Source: Callipepla californica brunnescens (lineage: Eukaryota; Chordata; Aves; Galliformes; Odontophoridae). Taken from it: a stretch of 64,000 nucleotides of DNA. The stretch spans positions 23,803,368-23,867,367 of the forward strand of contig JALIRH010000004.1 in NCBI GenBank assembly GCA_023055505.1, read 5' to 3'. Both the position numbers and the translations under genes were made by a program. Every line of letters begins with the position of its first letter. The stretch's first letter is position 1. Shown here one piece after another: positions 39,963-52,476 of this stretch. The notes under the pieces are model-generated. The model had not been told where the DNA came from and did no database searches. It saw nothing but the letters and a program-made list of their open reading frames with translations.

Positions 39963-42931
39963 TCTTCCAGTTCTTATAGTCATGCTTTTCATGCATTCAT
40001 ATTGATAGCTGTTAGTTTGAGATCAGCTGAACTTCAAATGAGCTGAGTTCATCATATTTTCTAGTAATCCATAGTATCCTTTTATATGCCTAAGAATCTC
40101 TGCTTGACTAGCAGGAATGATGCAAACAGGAACTTGGGTATATGAGGCTCCTTTGAAAAGTTTGGGCTCTATCTGAATGTAAATTGTTAGGCAATTTGGT
40201 AACTGAGAACGGGCTCAGAAAGCGATCAAAGAAAGAAGTGCTTTGCTTCTAGGCTCATGTTTGCTCCACAGAAGTTTGGTAAACCCTGAAAGATTTGCAG
40301 AGATGTAAAATCAAACAAATAAATAAAAAGGGAAAAATGAAAACAACTTGGTATAAGTAAACCTCACATTTCAGTGGAGATTCAAATTAAATGGTGCTGT
40401 TAGGAGAAACAATTGAACTAAATGCAGAGAGTGGTGAGAACAATAATTTAAGTAACTGAAAAAAAGCCCAAACCTTTAGATGAATGAATTCAATTCAAGG
40501 GAACATGTTCAGGCCCCGAACTAGAGAAGATTAAAGAAACATTTATTCTAATACATATTCTGTGAAAAAAATACATAATTATCAGTTAGTCAGAGAACTA
40601 TGAAGACTTTTGGAAAGAATAATTTTAAATTAACAAAAGCCTTAAATACACTTACACTAATCAACTAGAATGAGAGACTTAGCTATTCTTGTGAAATGGC
40701 CAAAACTGGGTATGTAGTCCTATTTTTGGACTGAACACAGCAGTTTTTCTTTCAGATGGAAATAGATTGTTGCTATATTACAGTGTATATTTTTGTGGTA
40801 ATATTGGGAGATTTATGAGGAATCATTATGAACAATTAAAACAATTCTATTGTCCTTGGTGTGCATTTTTGCCAGCTGTGATGTAAATTTAATTCTCTAA
40901 TGCATCTGCCTCTGAATCCAAGAGGTTGAATTAGACTCCACAGGGTTTAATTGCAGATGTGCTTGCCAAAGTGGAAAATAGAGCTTTCTGTACAGGTTTG
41001 AAGTGTGTTATATTATTTAAACTTCTAATGATGCATAATAAATTGTGCAGATTCCAGGTGAGTTGGTCATTTTCAGAGGTGATAACAGTAAGGGGAAAAT
41101 TAGGGCACAAACTTGTAAATAGTCTTTATAAAAGATGTATTTTGAAGATGTAAACTTATTCAAATTCTGAACCATTTTTGTATTATTCATAAAGGCTTTT
41201 TGTTTGTTTTATTTCTTTTTAGAGTTGGTCTCTGTCTTCATAAGTGAGTGTTAAATATTTATATGGAAAAAAATAAAAAGAGGACTTCCCTAAGCAGATA
41301 ACTAATCAGCTTTATAGGAATCTTTTGAAAAGATTTAGAATTTGTAGTTATGGAAGATTTTTCTTTCTTCAGTATTAAGATTAAATCACATTATATAATT
41401 TCTTCTTAGTCAAGAGTTCAAGAATTCATGTAAAGTCCATCTAAAAAAAATTCTAGCTAAGAAATAAAATAGGGATTTTGCAGAGAAATACAAGAGGAAA
41501 TGAAAATGATTGGGATTGTTCAAAAAGCCATAACTTTGCAATTTCTGAATGCCAGGGTTGTTATGAAATGTAAATCAGCAAAGAATATGTGAATGAAAAA
41601 GATTTTTCAATCAAAAAATCAAACATACAATTTTTCATTTTTTCTCATGTAGCTTCAGGGTTGTGGTGGTGTTGTTAGATTGTTTTTTAAGCTGGATTAA
41701 TGGATACATGTCTAAACTTTGTATATCTTAGTATTCAGTCTACCATTGGACATGCTGAACATGGAGAAAGAAGAATATGACAAATGTGAATTGATTCTGC
41801 CTTCTTCCCTAGGAGTTTAATTATAAAGAGATGCAGAATTGAATGCTCTCACATCACAGGAAGGCAAAATAAGAACATAATCTTTCTTTCTGGCACAAAT
41901 TATTTCTTTAAAGTACAGTCATTTGGTATTTAATGATGTCATTTTCAGTTAACCTGAATCTAAAAGTCTAGGTAACCTTCATTGCATGGGTGTCTTCTAG
42001 ATATAACTTCCATAATAGAGTTTCATGTAGACAATAACTAGATAAACAGAAGCAAAAAGACTGTGCTACATACTTATTATTATTTCTTATATTTATCCCA
42101 GTTGTATTATTGCAAAATAATTTCTAATTCTCCAAGTGTTTATATCTTAGAAATATTCTATCACAGTTGTGAAATAGGTCTCATTGGCGTTACTTATATA
42201 TTGTTGCATGAATGTGGCAAGAGGTATACTTGAAGAGACCTGAGATGATGAGTAGGGATAGTGGATCAGAGCTTGAATGTTCAAGAATTAGAAGTTTCCA
42301 AGATTTTGAGCACAATCCCTGATGATTTTGTTAGAAAAGAGATCCAAAAAACAGGCCATAAGTAGCTACTACAAATTTGTTTAACAAGCCAATTAGCAGC
42401 TAAGCAGAAAAAGAAGTAGGAGACGTAAAACCCGCTTCCAATGACTGTTTTTCTAAATTTTAGACTCTACTCACACAATTGATACAGCTTTTTCATGCAC
42501 AGATTATGCAGCCAGGTTAAAATAGAGCCTGGCTGTAAATGACAGCCAGCGATAGGTTACTTTGCTGGTTTTTTCCCCCCCAGATTTAAATAAACTGGAA
42601 ATGACTTTTGCAATTTAACATCATAAATGTGAAATAGATGTTAGCTATGTTAGCAGTGTTACCTCATTAATAATGAAGAAAAGTCTGTCAAAATACAAAA
42701 TCACTTGCTTTTCATCAAACACTAGTATTAGCCAGCATTTAGATCACTGGGTATTCAGTAAGTTACAAAGTGCAAAGTAACTATTTAAACTTGTTGCAGC
42801 TTTATGAGGTTCCAGAACAGCCTTCTATTTATTTGTAAAATGAAACTGTGCATCGTAAAAGAAAAAGGGTTTTTTATGTTTCAGTTTTAAAATTGTGCAG
42901 ACTTGGTCTCCTCTTAAAATGAATAGTCCTG

Positions 42932-43012
42932 CTTGTTCTAAGTATAATCTAAATATAATCTAATAATCTACTTGTTCTAAGTACAATCTAATAATCTATA
43001 ATCTAAGTATAA
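42932..43012. repeat. Imperfect tandem duplication, 39-bp period
   Basis: CTTGTTCTAAGTATAATCTA at 42932-42951 recurs with one change (T to C) at 42971-42990. AATCTAATAATCTA-type subunits lie between and after the two copies, up to a third AATCTAAGTATAA near 43002. Confidence 0.88.
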
Positions 43013-43790
43013 CACTGTATCACTTTAAATTTTCAATAGTTGAAAATTTGCATAGAGAAAATGTAGTGACAAAATCACTGACTGTGATCATGTAATTGCT
43101 TGTTTAGTGTGTCACTTGAGAGGAATCGTTTTCATGTTTACTCTCACCTACTTTTATCCTATTATTTCCACAGCTTATTTCTTAAGCTATCATAAAAGAG
43201 TGGTTATTGTGAGACACCCTTTTTCCATTAAATATACTACTGTAAAATTATACTGTCCACTGTCCAAAAGTCATGGTATCATCATATGAGAAGATTAAAT
43301 CTTTGTAAAGCAATGTGCACACCAGGTTTTATTCCTAAAACTTAAGTCTCATTTTGGGGAAAACAGAAAAGATTCTAGATCAGATCACAGGAAAAATGAT
43401 GTACTATGTATACTGAGATGAAAAAGAATGTTGTTCACTAGTTCACCTTATCTAGTGCAAGAGGTCCTCAAACAGCACTGAACAAAAGTAAATGTATGAA
43501 ACAGAACAAAATTAAGGTTATTTAGGTCTAATTCCTTACACCCCTGAAGACACATTAGAGAAACTGACTGAAGTCCAGTTTAAATGTTCTTGGGAATGCT
43601 TTCCAATTAGTGGAGTAATGCAAGACTAAGAGAGCAGTATGTTTGACAAGGGTATCTACACCTATGCCATTCTCTTCTATGCTGGATTTGTCAGATTCAT
43701 TTTATTACTGTTTTGAAGCTGAACATGGCTTGCCTCTTTTACTTAATTTCCTTCCCCCTTCAAGTCATTCAGTTCCTGTAAAGTATATTG

Positions 43791-43815
43791 TGTTACACAG
43801 TGTTACTGTGTAACA
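43791..43815. other. Perfect 10-bp inverted repeat (hairpin)
   Basis: TGTTACACAG at 43791-43800, loop TGTTA, and the exact reverse complement CTGTGTAACA at 43806-43815. It could form a small stem-loop. A related TTACACAGTGTTAC texture suggests it may have formed by local template switching. Confidence 0.85.
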
Positions 43816-46412
43816 GTGCTTATAAAAATTAGGAATATTAAATTTTACCTATTTTCTACCATGTCACAGCACAGTGCACAGTCCTGGGCTATTAAATTGT
43901 TTTATTAGCAGACTCCAAAACGTGTTCTATGAGTGTTATTGTGTTGACAGACACTTAGAAATTAATGATTATTACGTGAATAAATTTTCATATGTTAGGT
44001 GAGCACAAATATTGTTACTGCATTCAGGAATTTTCAAAAGCTTATTTTCTCCTTGTTCCCGTTATCTTTTCTCTGTTAGGATGAAAAATATAATTTGAAA
44101 ATTATTTGTATTGTTCTGATGATAGCATTAGTGTTGCATGCTCTCCATGACCTCAGTCAGATTACTGTTGTACACTGGGTAAATGGAAAAGAAGTCTGAT
44201 CTGAAATAGGCATTTATTTTTTGTTTGTCTCTGAGTCAAATTTCGCTGCAATGTCTTGTACTAAATCTAGAAATAGACACAAAGCATCACCTATTTTTCT
44301 CTTCAAGGTGATGTAGAACCTTTTGGCTTGTTTGTTTCTGCACGCGCAGAATACATCTCAATTTCTTTGACCTGATTTTAGTAAATGGAATGGGAATGAG
44401 ATAGGTGAGTAATTTTTTATTCTATTCATTTTTGTTGTAATTCTGCAGTTCCATCACTAGGGGTATGGTAACTATGAAACCTGCCTCAAATTCTGATCAT
44501 TGTCAAAGTCAGGAGAGTATTAATTTACCCTTAAAAACACCTGCACAACCGCAAGATGTTACAGGATGTGCAGTAGTGTTAAACCTGCATATGTAGTGCC
44601 ATGGCATAAATATATTAAGCGTTACTAGTTGGTAGCAGTGTACGCTATTCCATATACATGTCACTCAGGATTTTTAGAGGTGGATACCAAGAGCCTGCAG
44701 CTTTCCAGGAGACCTCCCAGTGGCTTGTGAATTCCATCCATCTTTTGGCAGCTTTAGTAAGACTTACGTAATTATCATTAAAGACAATTTCATTGTTAAA
44801 TTCCAGTGTGAATAGTTCTGCAAAAGAAATAATCTCCATCAGCTCAGGCAGACCTACCACTGCAGAGCAGCTGAATTTGGTCATGTCTTGTGATGTCAGT
44901 CAGGATGTCTGAGCATCTACAGAACAGCAGAAGCACTTCTCCATGCTGTAGCATTGAAGACTCTCATACTGAATCTATCCCTCATGTATGGATTAGGTAA
45001 TCAGTAGGGAGATAAACAGAACTGATGTTCTATTTAATTTTTGATGTCCAAACTGCCTGTTTCTTTCTGACTTCTAAGATTTCAATTAAACTTTGGATTT
45101 TAAATGATATGTTAGTCAGGTATAGTGCATGGTGTTCTCATTCATCCAGAACTGTAGTATTCAGCAGCTTTCTGAGCTTTTCTTGTAAACTAACAAAGGT
45201 GTTGTTCTAGACTCAGTCAAGTTTTCTCTAGAAAGATGTGAAGTTTTGTCTATGCGTACATCTCTGAACTTTTCCCCATGCAGTGCTGTTAATGCACAGC
45301 TAGTTCTTCAAGTCTGGAAGATATTCAGAATTTTGCAAGGAAAAGGAATAGTATTGTCTAGTGACATTATGGTCTTCTTTTTTGTGATTCTTTGGTTGGT
45401 CTTTTGCCCTTTTTATTGAATTAAAAGCTCAGCTTTTGAAGGTGCTTTGGATCCAGTCAGATTATGGAATTATAATTTGTATTCTTCATTGAGGACAAGT
45501 TGGAAAATCCTGTTGAGACAAGAGGATAATGTTTCAGATACTTTTAATACAATCCCATATTCTGGTAACTTCAGATTCATTGTTTACTATATGTTTTAGA
45601 TAAACTGAGAAGAGCTTCATCCTGTAACAGTGGCTTACATTGGGTTCAACCTTTTAAATATATTATAGTCCGAGGTCTTGAATATATTCCTGGTTATTAC
45701 TCTCCTCCTGTAATTATTGACATATGATTTATCCAACAGAAAATTTGGGGAACTGGGTTACTTGTGTTTCTTTGATAGACAGAAGTAAGGATGCTTAAAT
45801 TGTATTACTTCATTTTTATTTTCCTATTTTTACTACAAGGCTTTCAAACATCTGAAGATTGATTATCCCATGAACTCAAGTTCTTTCCCACTAATTGTGT
45901 CACACATGCATATAATTCACTAGAATTAATTTCTAGACTTAACCCATAATAGAGCTTAATCATTCAAGCACCTCTGCATTTATTCAGTGAGATATTTAAT
46001 GTTCTTTTGTCTGCTCTCTAAATTCTGATAATGAACTGTGTTACTTCAGTGGCAGACTATTAATTTGTGACATCTATTTAAATTACTTGATTTCAGTGGG
46101 ACGTTACATCACACACACTGTTTTCCTTATCCATTAACCTACCTCTGTGAAACTTGTAGAAATGCTGTGTCTTTACCTTCTGTCAGTTTTGATTGAAATC
46201 AGCTTAGAGAAGTTGTTAGGACCATGTAGTCTTGCTTCTTCAGAAAATTTAGCTACAAAGTCACTTTTATTGGACTATTATAATATAGTGCATAAGCAGT
46301 GTGTTTAATTCTTCTTTAGCTAATATCAGGGTTGGTATATTGTAGTATTAAAAATACTAGGTTAAGTCACATGGAATCAGATTATTGAAGTCGTTTTCCA
46401 CTCTAGAACTGA

Positions 46413-46430
46413 TTTTTTTTTTTTTTTTTT
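46413..46430. repeat. T18 homopolymer
   Basis: Eighteen T in a row. Confidence 0.9.
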
Positions 46431-49400
46431 GCTGGAATGCATTGCAGGTTCCTGTTACTTCTTGCCTTTGTATCCAAATCCCAGTTTGACACTAATTTAA
46501 ACTATCTGAGCAACAATATTTTCTACTGACTTTCCCTGTGAATTGAGATTTTGAGATCAGGAAATTCTGGCTTCCAAAATTTTAAAAAAGATAATAGTTT
46601 GGCTACAGTTCTTGCAATTTCTTTTGGGCTTGAAGTGTTTTTGGGTTTCATTGAATAATCAGCAACAGACTGCATAAAAGGTAGAATATGCATTCTTTCA
46701 TTAAGTGAAGCAAGGCTGAGAAGGACTAAAAAGTGACAAGGAACTAGCATGTCCTCATGTTTTTGATAAATGCATCAGTTTTTATGGGAAAATACTGGCA
46801 TCTTAGACTCTACGTTACATAGAAATAAAGTTATATAAATAAATTCTGAAGATATTTCAGTGAACAGTAGTGGTAAAATATGAATTCTATAGCCCAGTCT
46901 TTATGCAGTATTAAACTGTGAGTTTTTCACATATTTAAAATATGTTGGAATATAACACAAACAATAATTTTCTTTAGGGAAATATCCATAAATCCAGACA
47001 AAAAAGAATTGAACCTGAGAGAATGGTTTCTTACAACTGCCCACAAGACTGATTCATAACGATTACACTGTGTTAGAAATTTTTGTAGTTATGTCCTTTC
47101 CTCCTGATATTTTCAGCAAGGGTTGGAGATGCTTGAAGTTTATCAAAATTGTTTAAATGGGAAAAAAAATGTTAGTTTGGACATCATTCTGTCTCAACCT
47201 TTTACCCATTCAGCTCAACTTTAGACAAAATTGAGCCTAATTAAATGAGAGTCACAACTAATGTTTTATAATCCTCTTCTGTTTTCCTTGATTTGAGACT
47301 CCAACTCTAAAATTGTAGAGCTCATGACAGTTTCTATTATCACCTCCACTGTATTCATTTTCTAGAGTTTTTTGTGCTTAATTTGCAGATATTTAAAGCA
47401 GTTTGAATGTAAATATTTTATTAACGGAGAGTCATTGTTTTAAATGAGTCATACATAAAAACTATCTACTAGGAGGCCAAAGATTAATTAAAAAAAAAAA
47501 AAGCCAAAATCAGTGTCAGAAAAATACCATAATTTTGAACAATTATTATAGATGAGAACCTTTGTTGGCAGAAGATACATTCCATGGGTTTTCATGTCAA
47601 TGCCTAATGCAGCAAGAGCTGTATTTAACTGTTGGCAATTTCATCTCGAATTACAGGAGGCTTGGCAGGCAGAATTTTTAAAACTTCAGGATTGGAGACT
47701 TTGTATTGCATGTGCATGTAAATTCAACCAGTTGGAACCTTTTACTAAAATCTTAATTGTAGGAAAGTAGGGTAAAGCAAGTAAATTGCTTCACCTTAGG
47801 TGTTAGGATGATAAAACTATCATTTTGAAGTGAAAATCCTTTTATGAATACTTAACACAATTCACTCCTTTCCCTAGACCCTGAAATTGCTTTAGCATTC
47901 CTTGGCACCAAACATTTCCCTTATTTTAGGAGATGATCATGTTTTCATGTCAAAATAACTTCAGGAATAAAGAACAGTACGTTCTTACAGTCAGTAATTC
48001 AAATGATGATGATATTATATTTTGCTTCTTAAAAGAGGTGCTTAGTACAAGTAATTTCCTGTTAGACTATGGAGACAGACTTCTCAATCATTTTCTGTAT
48101 CATTCCCACTTCAGTTGTGAGTACTGTCACGGAATTAATCTGTCATATCTGTCTGAAGGATTTCTACCAATGCCTAGATCCTGATTCTGGAACTGTACAA
48201 ATTAGCCATCAGACATTTCATTTACTATAGATTTGTCTTCCTTCAGAAAGATCAGGTTCTGTTTGCCTTTAATGTCACACCTTACCCTCATGAGTTAACA
48301 GTAATAGTGTCTCCAACCGTGGCGAAGGCCATTCCAGCGTATTAGTTAGAAATAGAGGATGAAGGTTTCAGACCCAATATTTCCTTTGAGTATTTTTAAT
48401 TATTGCTATATTTCACCAGGTTACTCCAAGCATTTACAGAGCATTGATTTTGTGACAGATTATAAGTACTTGGGTTGGTGATCCAGATAACAGCCTCTCA
48501 CCCTACCTAATAGGTGCCTTTATTCCTACTTCTCCTTCTCAGGCTTTTGAAAATAAAATTATTGCCTGAAGAGGTAGCAACTACCAACTTATGAAGCCTC
48601 TGCTCTCATCCTCATCAATTCTTCCATAGTTCCATCACCTTTGTTTCAAAAGGGTCTGCTTTTCTTGTTTAAGGAGTTTGCTCAAAATTGGATGCATTTT
48701 AATAAGTTAATAATTTAATTCATTACACTATCAATCTTAATGCTCATCTCAAAGAAGAAAATAAAGAAAAGCCCAGATGAAAAAATTCTAGTCCCCTTTT
48801 TTTTCCTGAAAAATTTACTTGGTAGATGCGAAGACAAGATTCTTAGGGGAAAATAAAAGGCAGATCTTTTTTTTTTTTTAATTGTGAAATTATATTAATT
48901 GTGTGTTGCTGTATTTTCATAGGGAAATGATTCAGCTGACATTTTGAAATTGATAAGCACTCTTTCTTTCTTATGGGGTTTGGGGCAAAGGCCATAATAA
49001 ATTAGGATCTAATTTAATCTGGAAATAAAATGGGTTATACTATCAAATCTTACGTTGCATAATTGAATTAACTGCACAGGTGAAGGCAGGTAGCTAAGTA
49101 GAAATACGGGTGGCATCTTTTTCTATTTCTTTTTGCTCTTCCTCAAGGGAATCACTGTTACATAATCATTGGAAAGTCTGAAAAACTTTTCTTTCTTCTC
49201 ATTTTTTGTTTTCAAGTTACAATTGGCTTTAAAATATCTTTCAATTTTCTTGAATTGATTCCTTAGGGAAAACTATCTGCCATGTAATTTATTTGGATAA
49301 GCTTTTAAGTCCTTTGTGAAACCACTAATTGCAGGTATACTACCGTAAAATGAGAAAATACATCCTAATTTTATTAGCTACATTATCAAATCACACGCTT

Positions 49401-50210
49401 TTGCTACCTGGTGAGAATAGATCTTTAAAATTAGTTTTCCAATGAATGTTCATGATTATAAAATTGAAGCCAGTACCTGAATGTCATTCGGAAAAAAAAT
49501 ACTGTTTTGGTATCAGTCTTGTTTGCTATGGCACTGGCACTTGTGAAACAAAAACTGATTTTAAAATAGCATTTTCTTTTCAAACACATACCTAGCAGAT
49601 GGTAAAGAAAACACTTTGTGAGTATACTTTGGGTGATAAAAATAATAACCTGAGCATAGGAACACCGTACTGGATGTTGTGATATAGTTGTTCATTAGGA
49701 TTTAGCACAACCTTAGCACAATGTATTTGAGATATGTTAATGCTGTGATCTCACTTCATTGTTACTGTGACAAAATGTCTAAAACCACATAGGGTTTCTT
49801 GAAGGGTTGTATTTTAAGCTAGATTTTTCATAAGATGTAGATAAAGACCAGTGCAGCAGAGTAGAGAAGTACAATCTGAGATACTTTTGTCAACTGAAAA
49901 GCCCAAGCTTTACTATGTACGTATAGATAATAAGAATTGGCAGCTTTTCTTTTTGATTGGTTGATGACACTGTCTGAAATAGGTAAGTAACATGAAGTCA
50001 AGTGAATGAGTCTTGAAATGCATTTGGCCGTGGCACACTATGATATCTTTATTGAAGAATTTGCACACTTCATAGTCATCCTGTGGTACATTCGTAGGTA
50101 CTATTGTATAGTATGTCCTTAAAGCCACTCAACAACTTCCAGTCAAGTAAGGTGATGCACTACTCAGAAACAAAACCAAAGTTATACAGTTAACATTCAG
50201 CTGCTGGAAA

Positions 50211-50227
50211 TTTTTTTTTTTTTTTTT
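50211..50227. repeat. T17 homopolymer
   Basis: Seventeen T in a row, grading into AATTTAAAA. Confidence 0.9.
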
Positions 50228-50912
50228 AATTTAAAAGGTAAAAACAAAGGCTATATCTAGTCTATAAGATGATTAATCTAAAATTAGACATAACTAGATT
50301 TTGACACATTCCAATTTTTTTTACCATAGTGATGGACAAAATAAAAAGCTTTGAATTTAATGGGTGTTACATGGATTTCACAAAGCCCATATAGGAAATG
50401 ATTCTTAAAAGTTTCTAGTGTCAAGGTCTCTATCATTAAGGAGTGCTTTCCTCCTCAGGAAAAAAATGGTGCAATACATTACATCTGTATGCTCTTTAAT
50501 GGAGCAGAAATGATACTCTGTATGTGCCTTGTGATAGATAAAAAGTTCAAACTGCCATAATATCTGTCTATAGATCATAGTCTGTTAAAATCTTCCAAAT
50601 GAAAGCTTTTTTAATGTGAAGAGCTTCACTTCTCTGCGCGAAACAGAGATTATTGGCATTCTATGTTAAAATCTCTGACAGATTTTGCACACTACAATCA
50701 GTACTTTGAATTGAGGCAAAGAATGTCGAAATCTTGGCCAGTTAATGAAATTTCAATTAGCTGCTTTGAACGTGCATTTGAATGTGATATGTTCTAAGGT
50801 TTCCCATGCCTCTCTTGGCAGTTGCTCCCAGCTAAGCCAATCTCTTTATTTTCTGTCTTTCTGAAAATCTTTTTCAATGCATTCATGGTTATAATGTGTT
50901 GAAATTGATTCC

Positions 50913-50934
50913 TTTTTTTTTTTTTTTTTTTTTT
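50913..50934. repeat. T22 homopolymer
   Basis: Twenty-two T. It lies 20 bases before an AG that could serve as a splice acceptor for the candidate exon at 50956-51019, so it might double as a polypyrimidine tract. Confidence 0.92.
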
Positions 50935-51818
50935 CATTTGGAAATACAAAAGCAGAAGGAATGCATTGTAGTTCTGATGAATACATGAGTAAGAATTTCA
51001 GAGCTTGGCCCAGAGACTGGTATGTATTTGTTAGGAAAATTCCAAGTATTTTATTAGTGACAATTAGTTTAGTTTACATTTTACAAGATACTTGTCCTAA
51101 AACTGCAGTTTACAAACAATTGTATTTCTATTACAACTATAACCAGGGGAAAAATGAGGATATGTTATTTAATATTCAGTAATTAGCACACATTACTTCT
51201 TATTTAAAAGCAAGAAGCATCAACAATTCAACCTGAAAACACATCTCATTTTTTGAAAAATCTGTTTTCTGGGTTGCATTTGAAAATTATGGAGGACTGC
51301 CTGGAGTGGATAGTTTTGTGATTGAAAGCCCTTCACTTGCAGAGGCAGAACCATCAGGTTTCTTAAGTCTGTCAAATATTATTGAAGAAACCAAACAGTG
51401 CAAGGATAGTGATCCATATGAAAAGCTCAAAAAATTAGGAGAACTGTAGACTAAATGATTGCCAGCTACAGATATTAAAAAATACTTCAGCCAGTCTGTG
51501 CTAAGAAGAAAAGAAGAAACTTGCTAGTAGATGCAAGATTGGTGAGACATCATTGTAACATAGCTATGTCTCACAAATTTCAGTAAGTTCTAATTGTTAT
51601 TTAAATGTAGATATTTTCCAGCTATTAGTCTCTCTTCCATTTTGTTTGGATTGATCTTTAGCCAGTTTTCTCCAACTCACGCTCTGAATTTAGGTAGGTC
51701 TGGAGATCAAAGGATTTTTCTTTATCAGCTAGAGAGAGGTATTTCTCCCTATACTCTTTAATAAAGTCTCAAAGTCAATTCTCAGTCTTACCAATAGTTT
51801 TGGGAAGTAAAATTAGTT

Positions 51819-51862
51819 AGAATCACAGAATCATTAAAGTTGGAAAAGATCTTTCACCTGGT
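51819..51862 (-). mobile_element. CR1 LINE 3' stub (minus strand)
   Basis: Only about 45 bp: GAATCACAGAATCATTAAAG followed by 'ttggaaaagatctttcacct'. This is the typical reverse complement of a CR1 3' tail, including two AATCA units of the tail repeat. Very short 5'-truncated CR1 copies are common in birds. The right edge dissolves near 51862. Confidence 0.8.
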
Positions 51863-52451
51863 TCTCTTTGATGGTTGTTGTTTTCCCCTTTGGCTTCTTA
51901 GTAAAGTGAAGCAAGTGATAAACATAATAAAGTCACAGCACTTAGAGGTAGGCTTTCAAACCGATCCAAGAAAAATATGGCTTATATAAAATAATTATGA
52001 ACCAAAAGCAGAATTGTCTCCTTCAAAAGATGCGTAATTGAAACCTCTAGCCTTTTCTTCTGACTGAACATCATAGGAATGTTGTATCTTCACCCTTACT
52101 TCCTGTACCTTTTGGGAGAGATAACATGCATTTTATCAGTGAGTATTTTAAACCCAACAAAATCAGAAAGATATATTTAGTGGCAAGGTTCTCATTAACT
52201 GCATCTGTTACTTCTGGAATGTTTTGAAAACTGAGATCCACCCTAGATGTGGCAACGTTTTGTAAAATCTTGGAACGTTAGTGAGCGTTATCTATGACAG
52301 CACTGTTTGAGAATTGTAAATCCTATTTCTATTTCATATGCAGTATTTAGGCACTTGACTGTATGATACTTTTCTGTTGCCTGGAGTGACAGAACTTCTT
52401 GTAAACATCAGAGGTTGCAAAAATTGAATCACTGTGTTGGCCACATTTGAG

Positions 52452-52476
52452 TTTTTGTTTGTTTGTTTGTTTTTAT
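52452..52476. repeat. (TTTG)n simple repeat
   Basis: Four TTTG units flanked by T runs. Confidence 0.88.

Larger units (their letters stand above)
31981..41000. other. Repeat-poor noncoding segment, left half
   Basis: No gene and no clear interspersed repeat in 9 kb. A CA microsatellite at 35.27 kb, a T22 run at 36.48 kb, an A18 run at 37.69 kb and a perfect hairpin at 39.93 kb are listed separately. The 148-codon minus-strand open frame at 33785-34231 has no recognisable domain, and a frame of that length is within chance expectation for this base composition. 32.0-32.4 kb is slightly richer in C and T and may contain degraded CR1. Confidence 0.5.
41001..51818. other. Repeat-poor noncoding segment, right half
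   Basis: Almost 11 kb with no recognised interspersed repeat. It contains a 39-bp-period duplication at 42.93 kb, a perfect hairpin at 43.79 kb, and T runs at 46.41, 50.21 and 50.91 kb. 48.96-49.08 and 50.73-50.80 kb have an AT-rich, homeodomain-site-like texture. A possible exon (50956-51019) and a protein-like open stretch (51237-51449) are treated under findings. The 79-codon minus-strand frame at 44645-44884 is not recognised. Confidence 0.5.
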
